Shown: in pieces, positions 50,701 to 61,576 of the stretch
Layout: each line of letters opens with the position of its first letter
How positions within the stretch are numbered: the stretch's first letter is position 1
Assembly: GCF_040436345.1 (NCBI RefSeq)
Contig: NC_133238.1
Location: 10,356,150-10,420,149, forward strand
Reading direction: 5' to 3'
Source: Pagrus major
Taxonomy: Eukaryota; Chordata; Actinopteri; Spariformes; Sparidae
DNA length: 64,000 bases
The notes under the pieces: generated by a model
Seen by the model: the letters and a program-made list of their open reading frames with translations, nothing else
Told to the model about the DNA's origin: nothing
The model's database searches: none
Position numbers and translations under genes: made by a program

Positions 50701-53700
50701 CTGTTCAGCACAACTGTTCTGTTCAGTCTTATACATTTAAAAAGGTCCAGTGTGTAAGATTTAGGGGGATCTATTCGCAGAAATTTTATATAATATTCAT
50801 AATTATGTTCTGTGTTTTCATAGGAGGCTGCAATGTTGCTACAGAAACCAGGAATGGACAAACCAAACACTGGCTCTAGAGAGGGCCTTTTAGTTTTTAG
50901 CGGCCATTGTATAATCTCTTACACGTGTGGAAGTGGAGGGTCAGGCGAGGGGTGTTCAGTTGGTTGGCTTTTCATCAGCAGTATGAAGTCGACTAAAAAA
51001 CACACCTCGTGTTCCAGTGTCATAACAGCAGGTGAGCTGCGTGTGGAGGAACCAAGAGCGAGATCGACCAGTAGTTCATCGATAGCGGATGGTGTTGTTC
51101 TCTCAGGCGTATTAACAAAATAAATGTATAAATTGTACGATGGGTTGCCAAAAATACTTCATCTTCATCATACTACCTGCCAAAGTAAAGTATATGTGTG
51201 GGAAACACTGTTATACGTTTAATAGTGACTCCTCGTCTAAGTTATTTGTTCACAACTAACAGAATTTAAAGGTTTAAACATAGAATCATTCATTTTTGTG
51301 ATTTGTACACTGTGATTTTTGGTGATACTCGTAAATGAGTCTCCAGACGTCCATGCTGACCGATGACTGGAGGAGGAGCAGAAAAGTCGAGGACATTGTG
51401 TGAAAACAACCAGTGAAACAGGTTGGAGGCGGAGCATTCTGAACCATTCTCATAAATGATGTCATAGCAAACACTGCTCTCTTGACTGACTTGTTTTGAA
51501 ATCGCTGTATCAAAACAGCCATTAGAATGAAATGTAAAGAGTCAGTCAGACTTTTTCCAACTCTTCCGTGAGAAAAAGTTACGTTTATTTAACTTGCCTC
51601 GAGGAAGACACAAGTATGCTCTTCCTGTGGCTTCGAGAGAACATGTCAGTTTGCTCAGCTTTCACAGGAATGCACTGTACCCAGGAAAAATCCACTGTAA
51701 AGAATATTATACATTTAGTGTGAGGAGTTCACACATGGCTGCACTAAAGGGACAGGGCCGCAGGGACATCGGCCCTCTCCTGAGGGGAAGATGAAAGTGT
51801 GATGTATATATGTGTTTGTGCAGCTAGGAAGATGCTCACGCATGTGTGCATTAGCACATGTAGCTCAGATACTTTACAGTACTTTGATGATGTGTGTACC
51901 TTGCGTGCTGCCTGCTGGAACAGTGTGAGGGCTCTTTGTCTCAGCTCCCACTGGAAACTGGAGTAAAACTGGAAGGATGGGGCTCCCTCGTGGGCCTAGA
52001 AGAGGTTAGAGAGACATTTATAGCTGACTTTCATATGCTCGTTTGGCTTCGTTACATTGAGTGGATATGAAAAGGGCCATAAAGTGAAATTTCACGAGTG
52101 CTCAGCTCGTATTTAAATGGAAAAAGATAGAAGGACAGTTAAAGTTAGATTGAATTAAATTGCGAGAGGGGCTGAGTGCGAAAGGATTAATTTAATATAA
52201 GAGCATTGAGAGACAGTTTGTCAAGTTGAATCCTTCATCTCCAAAGAAGAATAAAAGAAAATGTATCATCTAGATGTGTTAAGACTCGGGAGACACCTAA
52301 TCATACATTAACCAAGACTAAATATGGATCTATTCAGCAAACTGAACATTGTGCGTACTGTAGTTTTGCAACTGAGGTATATAAGTGTCAGATTTTGATG
52401 TGGAGAGACATTAAGTGTGACACATAAAGAAAGAAGGGGTGATTTTGTTACCCTCAAAGGCAAATCTTTTCAATTTAAGATCCTTAAGTCATCAGTCCCG
52501 AAGGTTTTGACAAAATGAAACCCAAGCTTACAGTTACCACTTAAAACTACCCAAAATATATCATGTTTAGCAACAGACAAGTCAACCAAGGTCTATTACA
52601 GCAGCTATTTTAAACAAAAGATTAAAAAAAAAACAGAAGTTCTGAGTCATACTAGTAAACGAGTGAACACACCACAGTGGAGGTTTTACCTGTCCTGCCA
52701 CACAAAGCACTCGTCTGGAGGAAAGTTTAGCTTCTCCAGCAGCGAAGTCTTCCTCGGGCCTCACATCGCCCCTTTTAACCTACAACACAATCAGTAACAG
52801 CACAGCACAAGTCAACAAAATGTACAGTAAAAGAGACAAACACTGAAATTAAAAGAATTAAAAGAAGGCTAACAGTCTACAGCTATGCTAGCAGCTCTGT
52901 GAGGCTGTACTCAGACACAAGCCATCTTAGTTTGGCGTGTTAGCATGTTATCATTAGCTAATTAACACTTATTCTGCAGTATTGAATACATTGAAACATG
53001 CACTCTTTTTAACTTTATTTTATCATTATTATTATTATTATTGTGGGTTTTATGTTCAGTCTTATGCATTATATGTAGTTTATTATCAACCTTATAGTTT
53101 TCTTATTTTTTACTAATTTACTGTCAAGAGGCTTTAATTCAATCTAGCCATGTTTTTATGTTCAAACTCTTGCCGCATGTTACTTCTGTGTTATTAAGCA
53201 CTTTGACCTTGAAGTTAATTATTATTATTATTATTAGGAAGTAGCTTACTATCAGATGAGGGGAAATATCTGCCACTACAGCCTGATTGCACATGCACAG
53301 CATTTTACAGTGTGTCACCTTGTCAGGACTGGCAAAGAATCTGCTGAATAAATGATACAGGCCCAAAGCAGATTGGTATATGGCACAAAAGCAAAAAGTG
53401 GATGCTGATGTTTCTATTTTTGCTGAACCCCTTAGAGTTCTGGCAATGACACACGATGCAAAAAACTCCTCCTCTTATCCTCTATAGGAGGTCAACTTGA
53501 CATCCTTTGGTTAAAGAGGCAGGAAGAATTAAGCTGATGGAGGACTGTAAATCTTAATTCTGGGTCTGGGTGATGACAAGATAATATGTGATGCAAACAG
53601 GGAAGGACAGATTATCTGTAGAGTTATACAAGTTCTGGCCTGCGGTAAAGTTTCCAAAGAGGACCTATAGAATAAGATAGCAGCTCTTCCTCTCATAAAA

Positions 53701-56700
53701 ACAACAGAGTTCCCATAAAACACCAAACTATGGAAGATGAACGAGGAGCGTATGGAGGAGGAAGCGTTTGTGAATTATAAGCAGTGCAGGTGGAGGAGCG
53801 GCGACGGGGGAGGAAGCGCTGCTAAGTGTCGGTGAGACTTCTGTCAACTATTCAAATAAGTTTTTGTGAGGAACCTCTCTCACATACACACACACAGATT
53901 CATATTTCAAACCTGATGTTACCTTGGCTGAGTCTGCACATTTCCTCTGTGACTCAATAAAATAAATCACATAGGCAGCGTGTTTTGTTTTTTTGGAGTG
54001 TGGATCTAATAAAGCTACCGCCGAATCAGGGCAAGACATTAGTATGCATATTTTGTCTAGCGTAAGTGATTAGCTACCAACACATTCAGTAAATGTCATG
54101 TTGAATGAAATGGGAAAACAACCTGTACATGAACATATCCTCAAGAAAAATCTGCTTTACTATAAACAATAATTATGGCAGTCAGGATTTGACCGGCACA
54201 CACTGTAGAAAGTGTTTCCAACCATTACCAGGCTCTGCTCCTTTGTTTTAGGGTTTTTGATCCGTCCAGCTTTATTTATTAATGGAAGTGGACCTTAAAG
54301 AACAGCAAACCTAAAGTAAATCAGAGGTTCTGATGTGGTTCATTCACCAACATGGTCAACAGTTGGAGTTACAGCGGCTTTAACTCGCAGCTCACGGAGG
54401 CAATTATGGTACTTTAAACACTTTACTGCCAGATTGGCGTCAATTTGCATAAAAGAATGACACTGAGTCATAACTCTGAACACACAAACGCGATACAAAT
54501 ATTTTTAGATTCAGTGGATATCATTATCTGTGATGTGATGTCATATACTCCAGTTCTTGCCTGAGAATCATCATGTTTTTCCATTTCCTTCAGTATCAGA
54601 TCAATGCACTGATAACTTGTTTGTACATTCATTTTTACAGCGCAGCACAAGCTGACAATAGCTAATTTGGCTACTTTTAATAGTGCCAACTTGACATTTA
54701 ACCAAATATAGGCTAAAAACAGTTTGACTTAGAGCATGATCAATGTAAGACAAAGAATAACAACAGGTGGGGGCACCACATCAGACTGTATAACAACTTT
54801 CTGTAAGAATACAACAGGCAGCTTCCCTGTTTTCACACCGACTGATAAATCTCACCAAGTATTCATGGAGTGCGATCTCTCTCTCCTCCGCTACCTGCCT
54901 CCTGGTTTGCTCTGACACCGGGCCCTTTCCAAGATGAACTTTCCTGAATGAAATGTACATACATTTTTAATTAAAAAGGGACAGTATGTAGTTTTGGAGA
55001 AGGAGTTCATTCTAAATTACCATCTGGTGTGGTTGGCTTGCTCCTCCTTCACGTTTTGTTGAACCTTTTTCATGAATAGGGCTTCTTTCACCTGCCTGTC
55101 CTGTAGACCGACCATACTGCCACAGGAAATGGCTGAAGTGGGGGGTATACACAACAGTTTTTTAGGTTTTTTAGCTTACTAAATACAGCAACAGGTTTGA
55201 TGAGGTGACATGTATGTCACAAAAACTAAAAATCATCCGCCTGTACAGTATCTACCTTCCCTCAGGTCTTTAGAGCTGAGTTTACTGGTGTCTTTGATTA
55301 GCATCTTTGCCACCCCTGCAGGGGTACAGACGTCTACCGGAGGCTTCAGTCCAGTCTGAACACCAGCCTGGTCTCGCAACGTCTAGGAAGACAAACAAGA
55401 AATTATCTGCATTACAAGAGAAAAGGTGACAAAAAAAATGTTCCCAGATGAAATAGTTTTCAGATTGTAGGAGGAGAAAAAAGCTGTTAAAGGAAAATTA
55501 GATTCTTTCTTCTCTTGTCTCTTTAATCAAAAACGAAAACTGAAAATGAATTAATTGAGGTAACAGACTAATAAGCACATCTTACATTGTACTTATATAA
55601 AGACCTTTGCATTTTTCATGAAGGTGCAAGAGAGTTTCTCACAACTATTTTAAGCATAATAATGAATTACCCACCAACTCCTATTTTCTTGCATTTCATT
55701 TGACATTACATCCACTACCTTTGATTTGTCAGCCTCCTTGGTCGACCTGAGTTTGGTTTTACGTCGAGGAGGCACTTGGGTTGCAGGTGAAGGTCTTTTG
55801 TGTTCTGCAGGCGCTGCATCTCCCAGCTCACTATCATGCAGAAAAATAGATACATAAGCTTGTTTGATTTATGACAGAATTGTACATTAGCAAGGGCCAA
55901 AACAGATCGACATCTCTGCAACTAATTTGAGGCCTAACCACGGCTTTAAATGCCCGTAGTGCTGACTTGACACTTCTCCAACAGTCAACAAAAGATTATC
56001 AAAGACATAAAAATCTCACTGAGCAGCAAGCGAGCGTCAGGCGCTGGTTCAAGCTGTAAAAACATTGGCTCGAGCCCACATTTCTTAATCTTTTACTTCA
56101 CATTACTGCACATATCTCATCTTTTATTTGGTTCCACTGCGGGGAACAACAAACAGAGGGAGAATGTTTTATATGCTAAACATCCATCCGGAGGCATATC
56201 CATCTTGATATCACTGCACCAGCTACCAAGCTATTTTCATGAATTATTAACTTTCGGCCGAGATAACACCAAGACAGTGCATTGGATGGAGCTGCTGCTG
56301 TGTGATGGATAGCACCCTCTTTTCTCATGGGAACAGAATTAGGCATTAGGTTTTATACCGGCTGGAAAAAAAACGAAAAACAAATGGGAACTTCTAATCA
56401 GACCACGAGGCCATTTTCTCTTCATCTAGTTCGGTGCATGTTTTTACCCTCGGATGAACCACCTAGTGTGCGGACTGAGGAAAGCAACAGTTACATTTGA
56501 GATGGTGCAGTAAGATAAGACAGCATAGGAGCAAGACAACATTGTGTGTTACAGCACAGGGAAAACACCAACCCCCTTAAATGGAGATATATGGTATCTG
56601 TGCACATTTAATGCCACAGGTAAATCTAGAAAGAAGACTAGGGAATTTTTAGTGTTCAACAATCTCTAGCTGCAATTACCCGAGGGTAAGTTGAGGGGCA

Positions 56701-59700
56701 GAGCGCCCAGTGATGGTGCAGAGGTAGGGTTTAGTGTTGAACTGTGAGATGACCAACTGGATGGTGACCTGAGAAGTCTCATACTGGAAAGGACTAAAGG
56801 TCACATTGATCCTCACTTCACCATTGGCTGGTATCACACCTGGAAGAGAAAGGGGGAAAACAATATGAATGGATGGTGTTTGTGTTTGCATTTGGCTTGC
56901 ATGGGGCAGTAATTCCCAAGCAGGGGCACCAAACATTATGTCTGCAGTAAGATACCAACTACAACTGGCTTCATGCACACACACACACACACAATTCCCC
57001 CCTAACCACGTCAGTTGTAACACCTGAACACCACTTGTGGCCGATGAGAGTGTGGTTGAAATAGTTAGCCAAAAGTAATTAATATAACAGTTGAAATAGT
57101 TAGCTAAGAGTTACATATAAAGGGGTGAAATAATTAGGATAAATGGTCAAAATAATTTCGCTAGTATTGGATATACTGCTTAAATTGTAAGTCAAAAGTG
57201 ATTCAAATGTATCTTGAAATGGTTAGCTAAAGGTTATAGATAAAGAGATAAGACAATTAGAAAAAAGTAATGAATAAACAATTCAAATAGATAAAAGCTA
57301 ACCTTAAAGTAAAGGATAAATGGTCGAAATAGGTATAAAAGTACTGGATATACTGAAAAAGTTGTAAGCTAAACATAATTAATACAAATCTTGAAATAGT
57401 TAGCTAAAAGTAATGAATAAATTGCTAAATTAATTAGCCAGAATTATGTATAAACACTCGAACAGTTAGCTTAAACTAAAGGATGAATGGTCAAAAACGT
57501 TAGTAATGGATAAAATGTAAAATAATCCATCTTCTGCCTCCTCCTTGTAGTAGAAGTACAAATTTGATTAAAAACCACTTAAAATGACCGATGGGCCACA
57601 AAAGTGTTGTAATTCTGTCCCCAAAAATAATATGATTTCGAATTACCACTGTTGACAGCTGTGTGACTGAATGCTTTTATACTGTGAGCTGTAGTCTTCG
57701 TAACGTAGCCGTGATTTATTGTGTATGGGGGGAGACGTTAAAAAGCACAAAAAGCAGCTCCAAAATAAGAAACTCATTTATATCTCTTATTCTCAGTCCA
57801 GGTTTGTACACAGTTAAAGCTGCAGCTGTAATTCAAATCCCAAGTGCTGGTTCCGCCATATGTTATGATGCTTCCCAGACCATGAATACTGCTTAGTGTC
57901 AGCGTGTGGAAACTGGAAGCATCCTTCAACTTCTGTTGTGACTTGTTTAATACACAAAACATACCAGTCCAAGCTTTTGAGCATATGCAGCTCTCCCAGA
58001 GGTCGTGTTTTTAAATCTGGCAGGCTAAATGAGAACTATTAATAGACAAAAAACAATTTTAGCTTAAAAGGCTAATTATGAATTGTTGCATTCTTAATTT
58101 GCCACCATTTTTGTTGTTAAATTAAATGATTTCACTGGTTCACACCTGTAAGGGGCTGGATGGAGAAGGCCTCGTGGGGCTGAATAACAAACACCTGAAA
58201 CTCGAAGTCAATGGGACAGCTGCATCTTAGAGGAATAGCACGGCAGACGCTGGAGACAGGAGGGAAAAAAACAAGAGATGATTTTTTTATGATTTGACAC
58301 CAACGGGTGAAAGGAAGCATGCTTGGTTGTATGGAAGAATACAAAGAGACAGGCGAGCCCTGAGGCAGACTGGAGGTCAACAAACAGCCCGTTGAAGACC
58401 CGAACACACACATGCTGTATGCTACACGCACACACCTTTGTCCAAGTGGTACGGCTGGTAGGTCGATGTGAGGAGGGATCTGCAGGTCATCGATGACAGG
58501 GTAAGCATGAACTGGAATTAACAGGTTCTCTTCCCCCTTAGAAGAAAGGATGGAGTTGGGTTGAATAAACAAGAAAGACAGAAAGTACAGAGTAGGGGAA
58601 AGAAAATAACAGAGATAAGAGAGGCGACATCCAACAGCTTTCACTAAATGCCTATAGTTTAAAGATGTAGGTGTAAAACAAACAGTATTAGTACGCTGCA
58701 GCTGACTCCGAACAAACTGTTGGATCCTCACCTTGCAGTGAACCCGAACGCAGTCATAGAAGTATCGCCACTCGTCGGGGCAGAATCTGACCTTCAGCGT
58801 GTAGGCGAGGCCCGGGATGAGTCGATACTTCAGAGAAAAACAGATCGCACAAGGTCGAATCTTCAAAAACAAAAACTGATTCCACTAACAGATAAGAGGA
58901 GTCGAGATATTATATTCAGGTCAGCAGTTTGCAATGAGAAATAAAAAAAAGTACCTTTTTGGTGTAAGATGTTTGGAAGTGCTTGGTTTGGGTGGGAATG
59001 ATGTGAATATTCATGACTTCAGATGAGATGTTGATTAGTTTCTGAGGGAGAGGAAGAGGAGAGAAAAGATTCATTCATTTCAATCCAATCATGTGCACTT
59101 GAGAAAACTATTTCCATATTCTTGATGCTTACATCCCAGCCTACAGTGCTTCATCACCCAAATAGGCTGGAAAAATTAGTGCCCATTCAATTAAATCAAA
59201 TTATGGAAATTATGATGGGAAAGGATATTTGAATACTTTACTGAAATGGTTTATCAGCTTTTGGTGGGTGCCTGTCTGGCCTTTACTACACCAGGAAATT
59301 CCTTAAACAAGGCGTCAAGAGACTGTACTCGTGTGCAACACTGGATTAGAAATTTGACCTGTGCTCCTTCACTGCTTCGCCAAATAATGAATGTAAAAGC
59401 CGCTATTTCTAGGACAAAACCCAACCAGAGGCCAAGGCCAACTCCCTGTTTAAAGCCCCGGGATGCTGCATTCAGTTCCAGTTACAAATATACCTGACCA
59501 TCAAGAGACCAAAGACCATCTCGGAAATATAAATACATAACACTTAAGTTTATGGCAGGTTTGTCAGACACCTTGAAAATGTTTCCTCATGGATACTTTG
59601 AATCTTCAATAGCTTAAAAAAGCTGCAGCAAGCACAAAGTACGCACTCAACCAGTAGCTTTACAAACAACTTAACCTCTTCCTGAACCAGACTACTGTCC

Positions 59701-61576
59701 TGATGATTCACATAAATTCCTGCCATAACAGCCCCGATCAGTGCCGTAACTGTCTAATGACTGTAATAAAACAGACTGGTACATGCCGGCCTGTCACAAT
59801 GACTCAACCGTATTTATAGAGCACCTGTCATACAAAAGCAATTCAAAGTGCTTTACATGTGACTGACATGGAATATTAAAAAATAAAGACAGATTTTTAG
59901 ACTAAAGCACATCAAGACAGCTCAAAAATTTGGGCAGTTAAAATAATAGATGATTGTAAAATTATGAAATACTACACAAATAAATGTATCTTAATTAAAA
60001 CAAACATAAAAAATAAAACAGAATCATAATGATAAACAGTAAAACGTTGATAAAATAACTACTTTTTGTTGAATATTAAGACCATTTCACTGATATGATA
60101 ATATAATAGTGTAAAATTGCAAGTACACCCTTTTAAAGAGCAATTAACTTTTTATTCATAATATTCAGACATTGGAACCGAAATGTGAACTGAAATAAAA
60201 AAACTAAAACAATAAATAAAATGTGAAAAAACACTCAGGTGATGTACCAAAGCCTTAAAAACTGCTGTTATTCTGGCATCATGTTGGGTAAAATTTCCAG
60301 ATATTCTGACTATATGTAACAATAACACAAATAAACAATATCAAGGGTAGCAAGACTGATTGAGGTCATGCATATACATCGATAAGTACGATAAGCTATA
60401 CGACAGGCCTAGGAACAACTATGTCTCTCAGTGGCAGTGAGACTGTCATGTTTAGCATAAAGGGCCTGAATATAAGAATCCAAGCAGACAGGTGGAAGCA
60501 ACAAAAAGCAGCAACCCAAGAGCAAAAAAAAACTATGTGCAACCCGGGATGACAGGAGGGACACAAGAAGCAAAGGCAGATGAGACAGGAGGAGCCAAAC
60601 AGGACTGGAGAGCAGACGTTGAGGAGGCAGACGAACTGACAACAAGCCAGCGAACACACTTCCACTAATTAACGAATGAAACACAGGTGAGCACAGGCAG
60701 GGGAAAGCCAGAGAGAGGAAGCGTAAAGCTAAAGAAGACACATGAGAGAGAAAGCTTCAAATAAAACAGGAAACAACAAAAGTAAAACTCAAAACCACGA
60801 CAGAGACAAAGGAGATGATTCACAAATCTCCCTTTAAACGAGCAGAAGGTGGATCAGTGTGCAGCAGGAGGCACGCCTATGCCTGCCAATGTTTTCTGAC
60901 GAGCCACTCAGTCTGCATCTATTATCTGGTCTTTATTGTTCTTATTTAATTGTTTTTTTTACACCAAGCACTTGTGGCCATAAAGTAATGAAAGAAAAGG
61001 GTTTTTTTTTGTTTTTTTTTAAATATCTATCCAATGTAGCCTGCCAATGAGACAGTGGAAATTAATGGTAAAAACTCCAAGAATATTAAGTGTTTGGCAG
61101 TGTTTTCCTCACCAGGATCTTTATGTAATCCTTCTCCAGCTCAAACCCACTGAAGTGAAGCTCCGGAGGCTCTGCTTGGATCAGGCTGTTACTTTTCAGT
61201 TTGGCATAAATTTCTGTAAGGCAAACAAAAAAAATACTGAAATGTAATTGCAGGAAACTGTTGGAATGCAGGCTTTTTGAACCTGCAAAGAGGTTTTCTG
61301 ACACATAAAGTGTGACAAAACCAATACAAAAGAAGCATCAATGGAAACGGAAGAAAGAGAGACTTGCTTGTTACTGTAAGGTTAAATACTTGTACTGTAT
61401 TAAAGCATAATATCAAGGGGTTTCAGAGGACATGTTTAATATATACTTGATTCCAGTAGGTGATTGGGAATGTTGTCTCTGCTTCTGCTCTCCTCCACCA
61501 GCTGGCTCAGGGGCACAGGAGTCCCCCTCCTGAGAGGCTCGGAGAGGCTCCGCGGGGCAGCGAGGGCCACCTCCAT
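43117..61576 (-). CDS. cfap221: CFAP221 (PCDP1), cilia- and flagella-associated protein 221, complete
   Basis: CFAP221/PCDP1 (Chlamydomonas FAP221) is a calmodulin-associated protein of the C1d projection of the axonemal central pair, needed for normal ciliary beat. I joined 24 coding exons on the minus strand: 61576-61447, 61213-61113, 59041-58955, 58827-58732, 58536-58436, 58249-58146, 56839-56680, 55830-55719, 55382-55256, 55132-55021, 54943-54856, 52779-52690, 51995-51900, 50613-50526, 50255-50164, 49897-49817, 49270-49163, 49070-48930, 48833-48748, 48258-48189, 47992-47892, 44709-44617, 44501-44394, 43252-43117. All introns are GT-AG and all phases agree. The sum is 2,508 bases, giving 835 residues plus TAG; mammalian CFAP221 has about 840. 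Recognisable blocks include PNHLLES (exon 1), CPDEWRYFYDC (exon 4), SCPIDFEF (exon 6), VIPANGEV and TFSPFQYETSQ (exon 7) and VPQHYKLMGYQP (exon 17). The ATG at 61,576 follows an acceptor-like 'ttttgccag', so a 5' non-coding exon probably lies upstream. The last exon join is the least certain, as this tail is poorly conserved. Introns carry the repeats listed separately and otherwise nothing recognised. Confidence 0.93.
44719..44744. repeat. (CA)13, read as (GU)13 in cfap221 pre-mRNA
   Basis: Uninterrupted CA run on the plus strand. On the transcribed (minus) strand it is a GU repeat ending about 10 bases before the exon 22 acceptor, in the place of the polypyrimidine tract. Confidence 0.95.
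45243..45375 (+). mobile_element. degenerate copy of the 1,425-1,672 MITE interior
   Basis: Shares with 1,478-1,650, in order, 'atgctaaccagctagccc', 'gctccaaagc'-like, 'cagctacagttagc', 'ggttactctg' and 'gatatactgccccctgttgg' (compare 'aatatgctgacccctatttg'). The terminal inverted repeats are lost. It lies in the cfap221 intron between exons 21 and 22. Confidence 0.65.
45660..45775 (+). mobile_element. 3' end of an L2-like LINE or its SINE partner
   Basis: 'tttatgaagcactttttgac' and 'gaaaggtgctttataaataa' are followed by an ATT-rich tail. This is the usual 3' terminus of L2-like elements. No coding part remains. The same tail motif ends the element at 30,834-31,228. Confidence 0.5.
47892..50613 (-). 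CDS. cfap221: cfap221 exons 14-21, C-terminal half (residues 469-724)
   Basis: Exon 14 continues an IQ-like motif (VLIRCRVNRRL) and ends at a weak donor (gttttg). Exon 15 has SPERVFPFTFPVFSDEDDPL, exon 16 PVDVTVTTHIPFFKLQ, exon 17 VPQHYKLMGYQPVSAW, and exon 18 an acidic Glu/Gln-rich segment ending NPLRIF. Exon 19 has NPAPGLQTYKPTPKYLESDL, exon 20 YTVPEGNVSG, exon 21 LMTRKNFDSISSYRLSNQPV. The blocks 'PLRIFNPAPGL' (across exons 18-19) and 'FF.LQVPQ.YK..GYQP' (16-17) are CFAP221-typical. Confidence 0.9.
49744..49761. repeat. (CTG)5-6 microsatellite
   Basis: Short CTG run in the cfap221 intron between exons 16 and 17; not coding. Confidence 0.85.
50737..50970 (+). mobile_element. TTAA-ended MITE-like element, right end unclear
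   Basis: Begins TTAAAAAGGTCCAGTGTGTA and continues 'gatttagggggatctattcg', 'gctgcaatgttgctacagaa' and 'aatggacaaaccaaacactg' followed by 'gctctagagagggcctttt'. This wording belongs to a very common fish non-autonomous element whose ends resemble TTAAAGGTGCAGTGTGTA. The matching right inverted end was not found, so the copy is probably 3'-truncated. It lies in the cfap221 intron between exons 13 and 14 (near exon 14). The plus-strand open frame here is spurious. Confidence 0.65.
51900..55830 (-). CDS. cfap221: cfap221 exons 8-13, charged helical middle (residues 260-468)
   Basis: Exon 8 is Lys/Arg- and Pro-rich (QVPPRRKTKLRSTKE). Exon 9 has PPVDVCTPAGVAKMLIK, matching the family's 'FPVDLSNP.AVA.VL' block. 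Exon 10 has DRQVKEALFMKKVQQNVKEE, exon 11 WKVHLGKGPVS, exon 12 VKRGDVRPEEDF, and exon 13 ends FQQAARK. For exon 10 the acceptor at 55,133-55,134 keeps the frame; a nearer AG 16 bases downstream would shift it. The charge pattern suggests alpha-helix or coiled coil. Confidence 0.9.
53020..53237. repeat. two (ATT)n runs flanking an L2-tail-like segment
   Basis: ATT runs at about 53,025-53,042 and 53,217-53,236 bracket T-rich DNA containing 'gtgttattaagcactttgac'. This is reminiscent of L2-like 3' tails, which often end in ATT repeats. It lies in the cfap221 intron between exons 11 and 12... on the exon 12 side. Confidence 0.45.
54969..55012 (+). mobile_element. end fragment of the 472-814 MITE family
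   Basis: Reads TTAAAAAGGGACAGTATGTA then 'gttttggagaaggagttca'. This matches the left end of the 472-814 element over about 38 bases with few differences. It stops within about 10 bases of the cfap221 exon 10 donor (exon end at 55,021). Confidence 0.7.
56680..59041 (-). CDS. cfap221: cfap221 exons 3-7, immunoglobulin-like MSP/ASH-type region (residues 78-260)
   Basis: These five exons encode the beta-sandwich part shared by axonemal MSP/ASH/HYDIN-type proteins: LINISSEVMNIHIIP (exon 3), YRLIPGLAYTLKVRFCPDEW (exon 4), LLIPVHAYPVIDDLQIP (exon 5), AIPLRCSCPIDFEFQVF (exon 6) and VIPANGEVRINVTFSPFQYE (exon 7). The repeated pattern of 'GL...V.F.P.E/Q' followed by 'L.I.V.A.P' strands is typical. 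The longer open frame 58,132-58,872 is read-through of introns between exons 4, 5 and 6, not one protein. Intron 6 holds the tandem repeat at 57,053-57,520. Confidence 0.93.
56975..56993. repeat. (CA)n microsatellite
   Basis: About nine CA units in cfap221 intron 6, about 135 bases upstream of exon 7 in the gene's sense. Confidence 0.9.
57053..57520. repeat. degenerate tandem repeat in cfap221 intron 6
   Basis: A short unit around 'gaaatagttagctaaaagta' plus 'atgaataaatggtc' recurs many times. A higher-order period of about 170-180 bases is also visible: 'tattggatatactg' at 57,165 and 'tactggatatactg' at 57,343, each preceded by 'aaatggtc(a/g)aaata' and followed by 'cttgaaat(g/a)gttagctaa'. 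It is AT-rich and non-coding. Confidence 0.75.
59811..59875 (-). mobile_element. L2-like LINE/SINE 3' end, reverse orientation
   Basis: The plus strand 'tttatagagcacctgtcata' and 'caaagtgctttacatgtgac' are the reverse complement of the usual 'aagcactttg...gctctataaata' ending. A is abundant downstream. It lies in cfap221 intron 2. Confidence 0.5.
60415..60815 (-). repeat. purine-rich dispersed repeat, probably antisense
   Basis: About 400 bases with strong G+A excess on the plus strand, including 'caggaggagccaaacaggac', 'attaacgaatgaaacacagg', 'tgagcacaggcaggg' and 'aaataaaacaggaaacaaca' followed by 'actcaaaaccacgaca'. These words are typical of a common fish repeat. The Leu-rich minus-strand frames here are artefacts of composition. 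It lies in cfap221 intron 2. Confidence 0.45.
61113..61576 (-). CDS. cfap221: cfap221 exons 1-2, N-terminal segment (residues 1-77)
   Basis: Exon 1 (61576-61447) encodes a basic, Pro/Ser-rich start ending in the conserved IPNHLLES. Exon 2 (61213-61113) completes a split Lys codon and encodes IYAKLKSNSLIQAEPPELHF, ending with DYIKIL before gtgagg. The IPNHLLES...YAKL pairing is diagnostic of CFAP221. The intron between them is only about 230 bases. Confidence 0.9.

Noticed and set aside
52582..52764. Met-initiated small protein on the minus strand
   Set aside because: The Met at this start comes from a GATGTG overlap in another reading of exon 12; the residues are the internal cfap221 exon 12 followed by intron read-through.
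55021..55116. Use of the nearer AG at 55,117-55,118 as exon 10 acceptor
   Set aside because: It would remove 16 bases and shift the frame; the upstream acceptor keeps the phase and the conserved RQVKEALF block.
58132..58872. 246-codon minus-strand frame taken as one protein
   Set aside because: It is cfap221 exons 4, 5 and 6 plus read-through of two short in-frame introns; the intron parts are low-complexity and lie outside the conserved blocks.
60409..60741. Leu-rich minus-strand frame resembling a membrane protein
   Set aside because: It results from a purine-rich dispersed repeat on the plus strand; two overlapping frames show the same hydrophobic bias.
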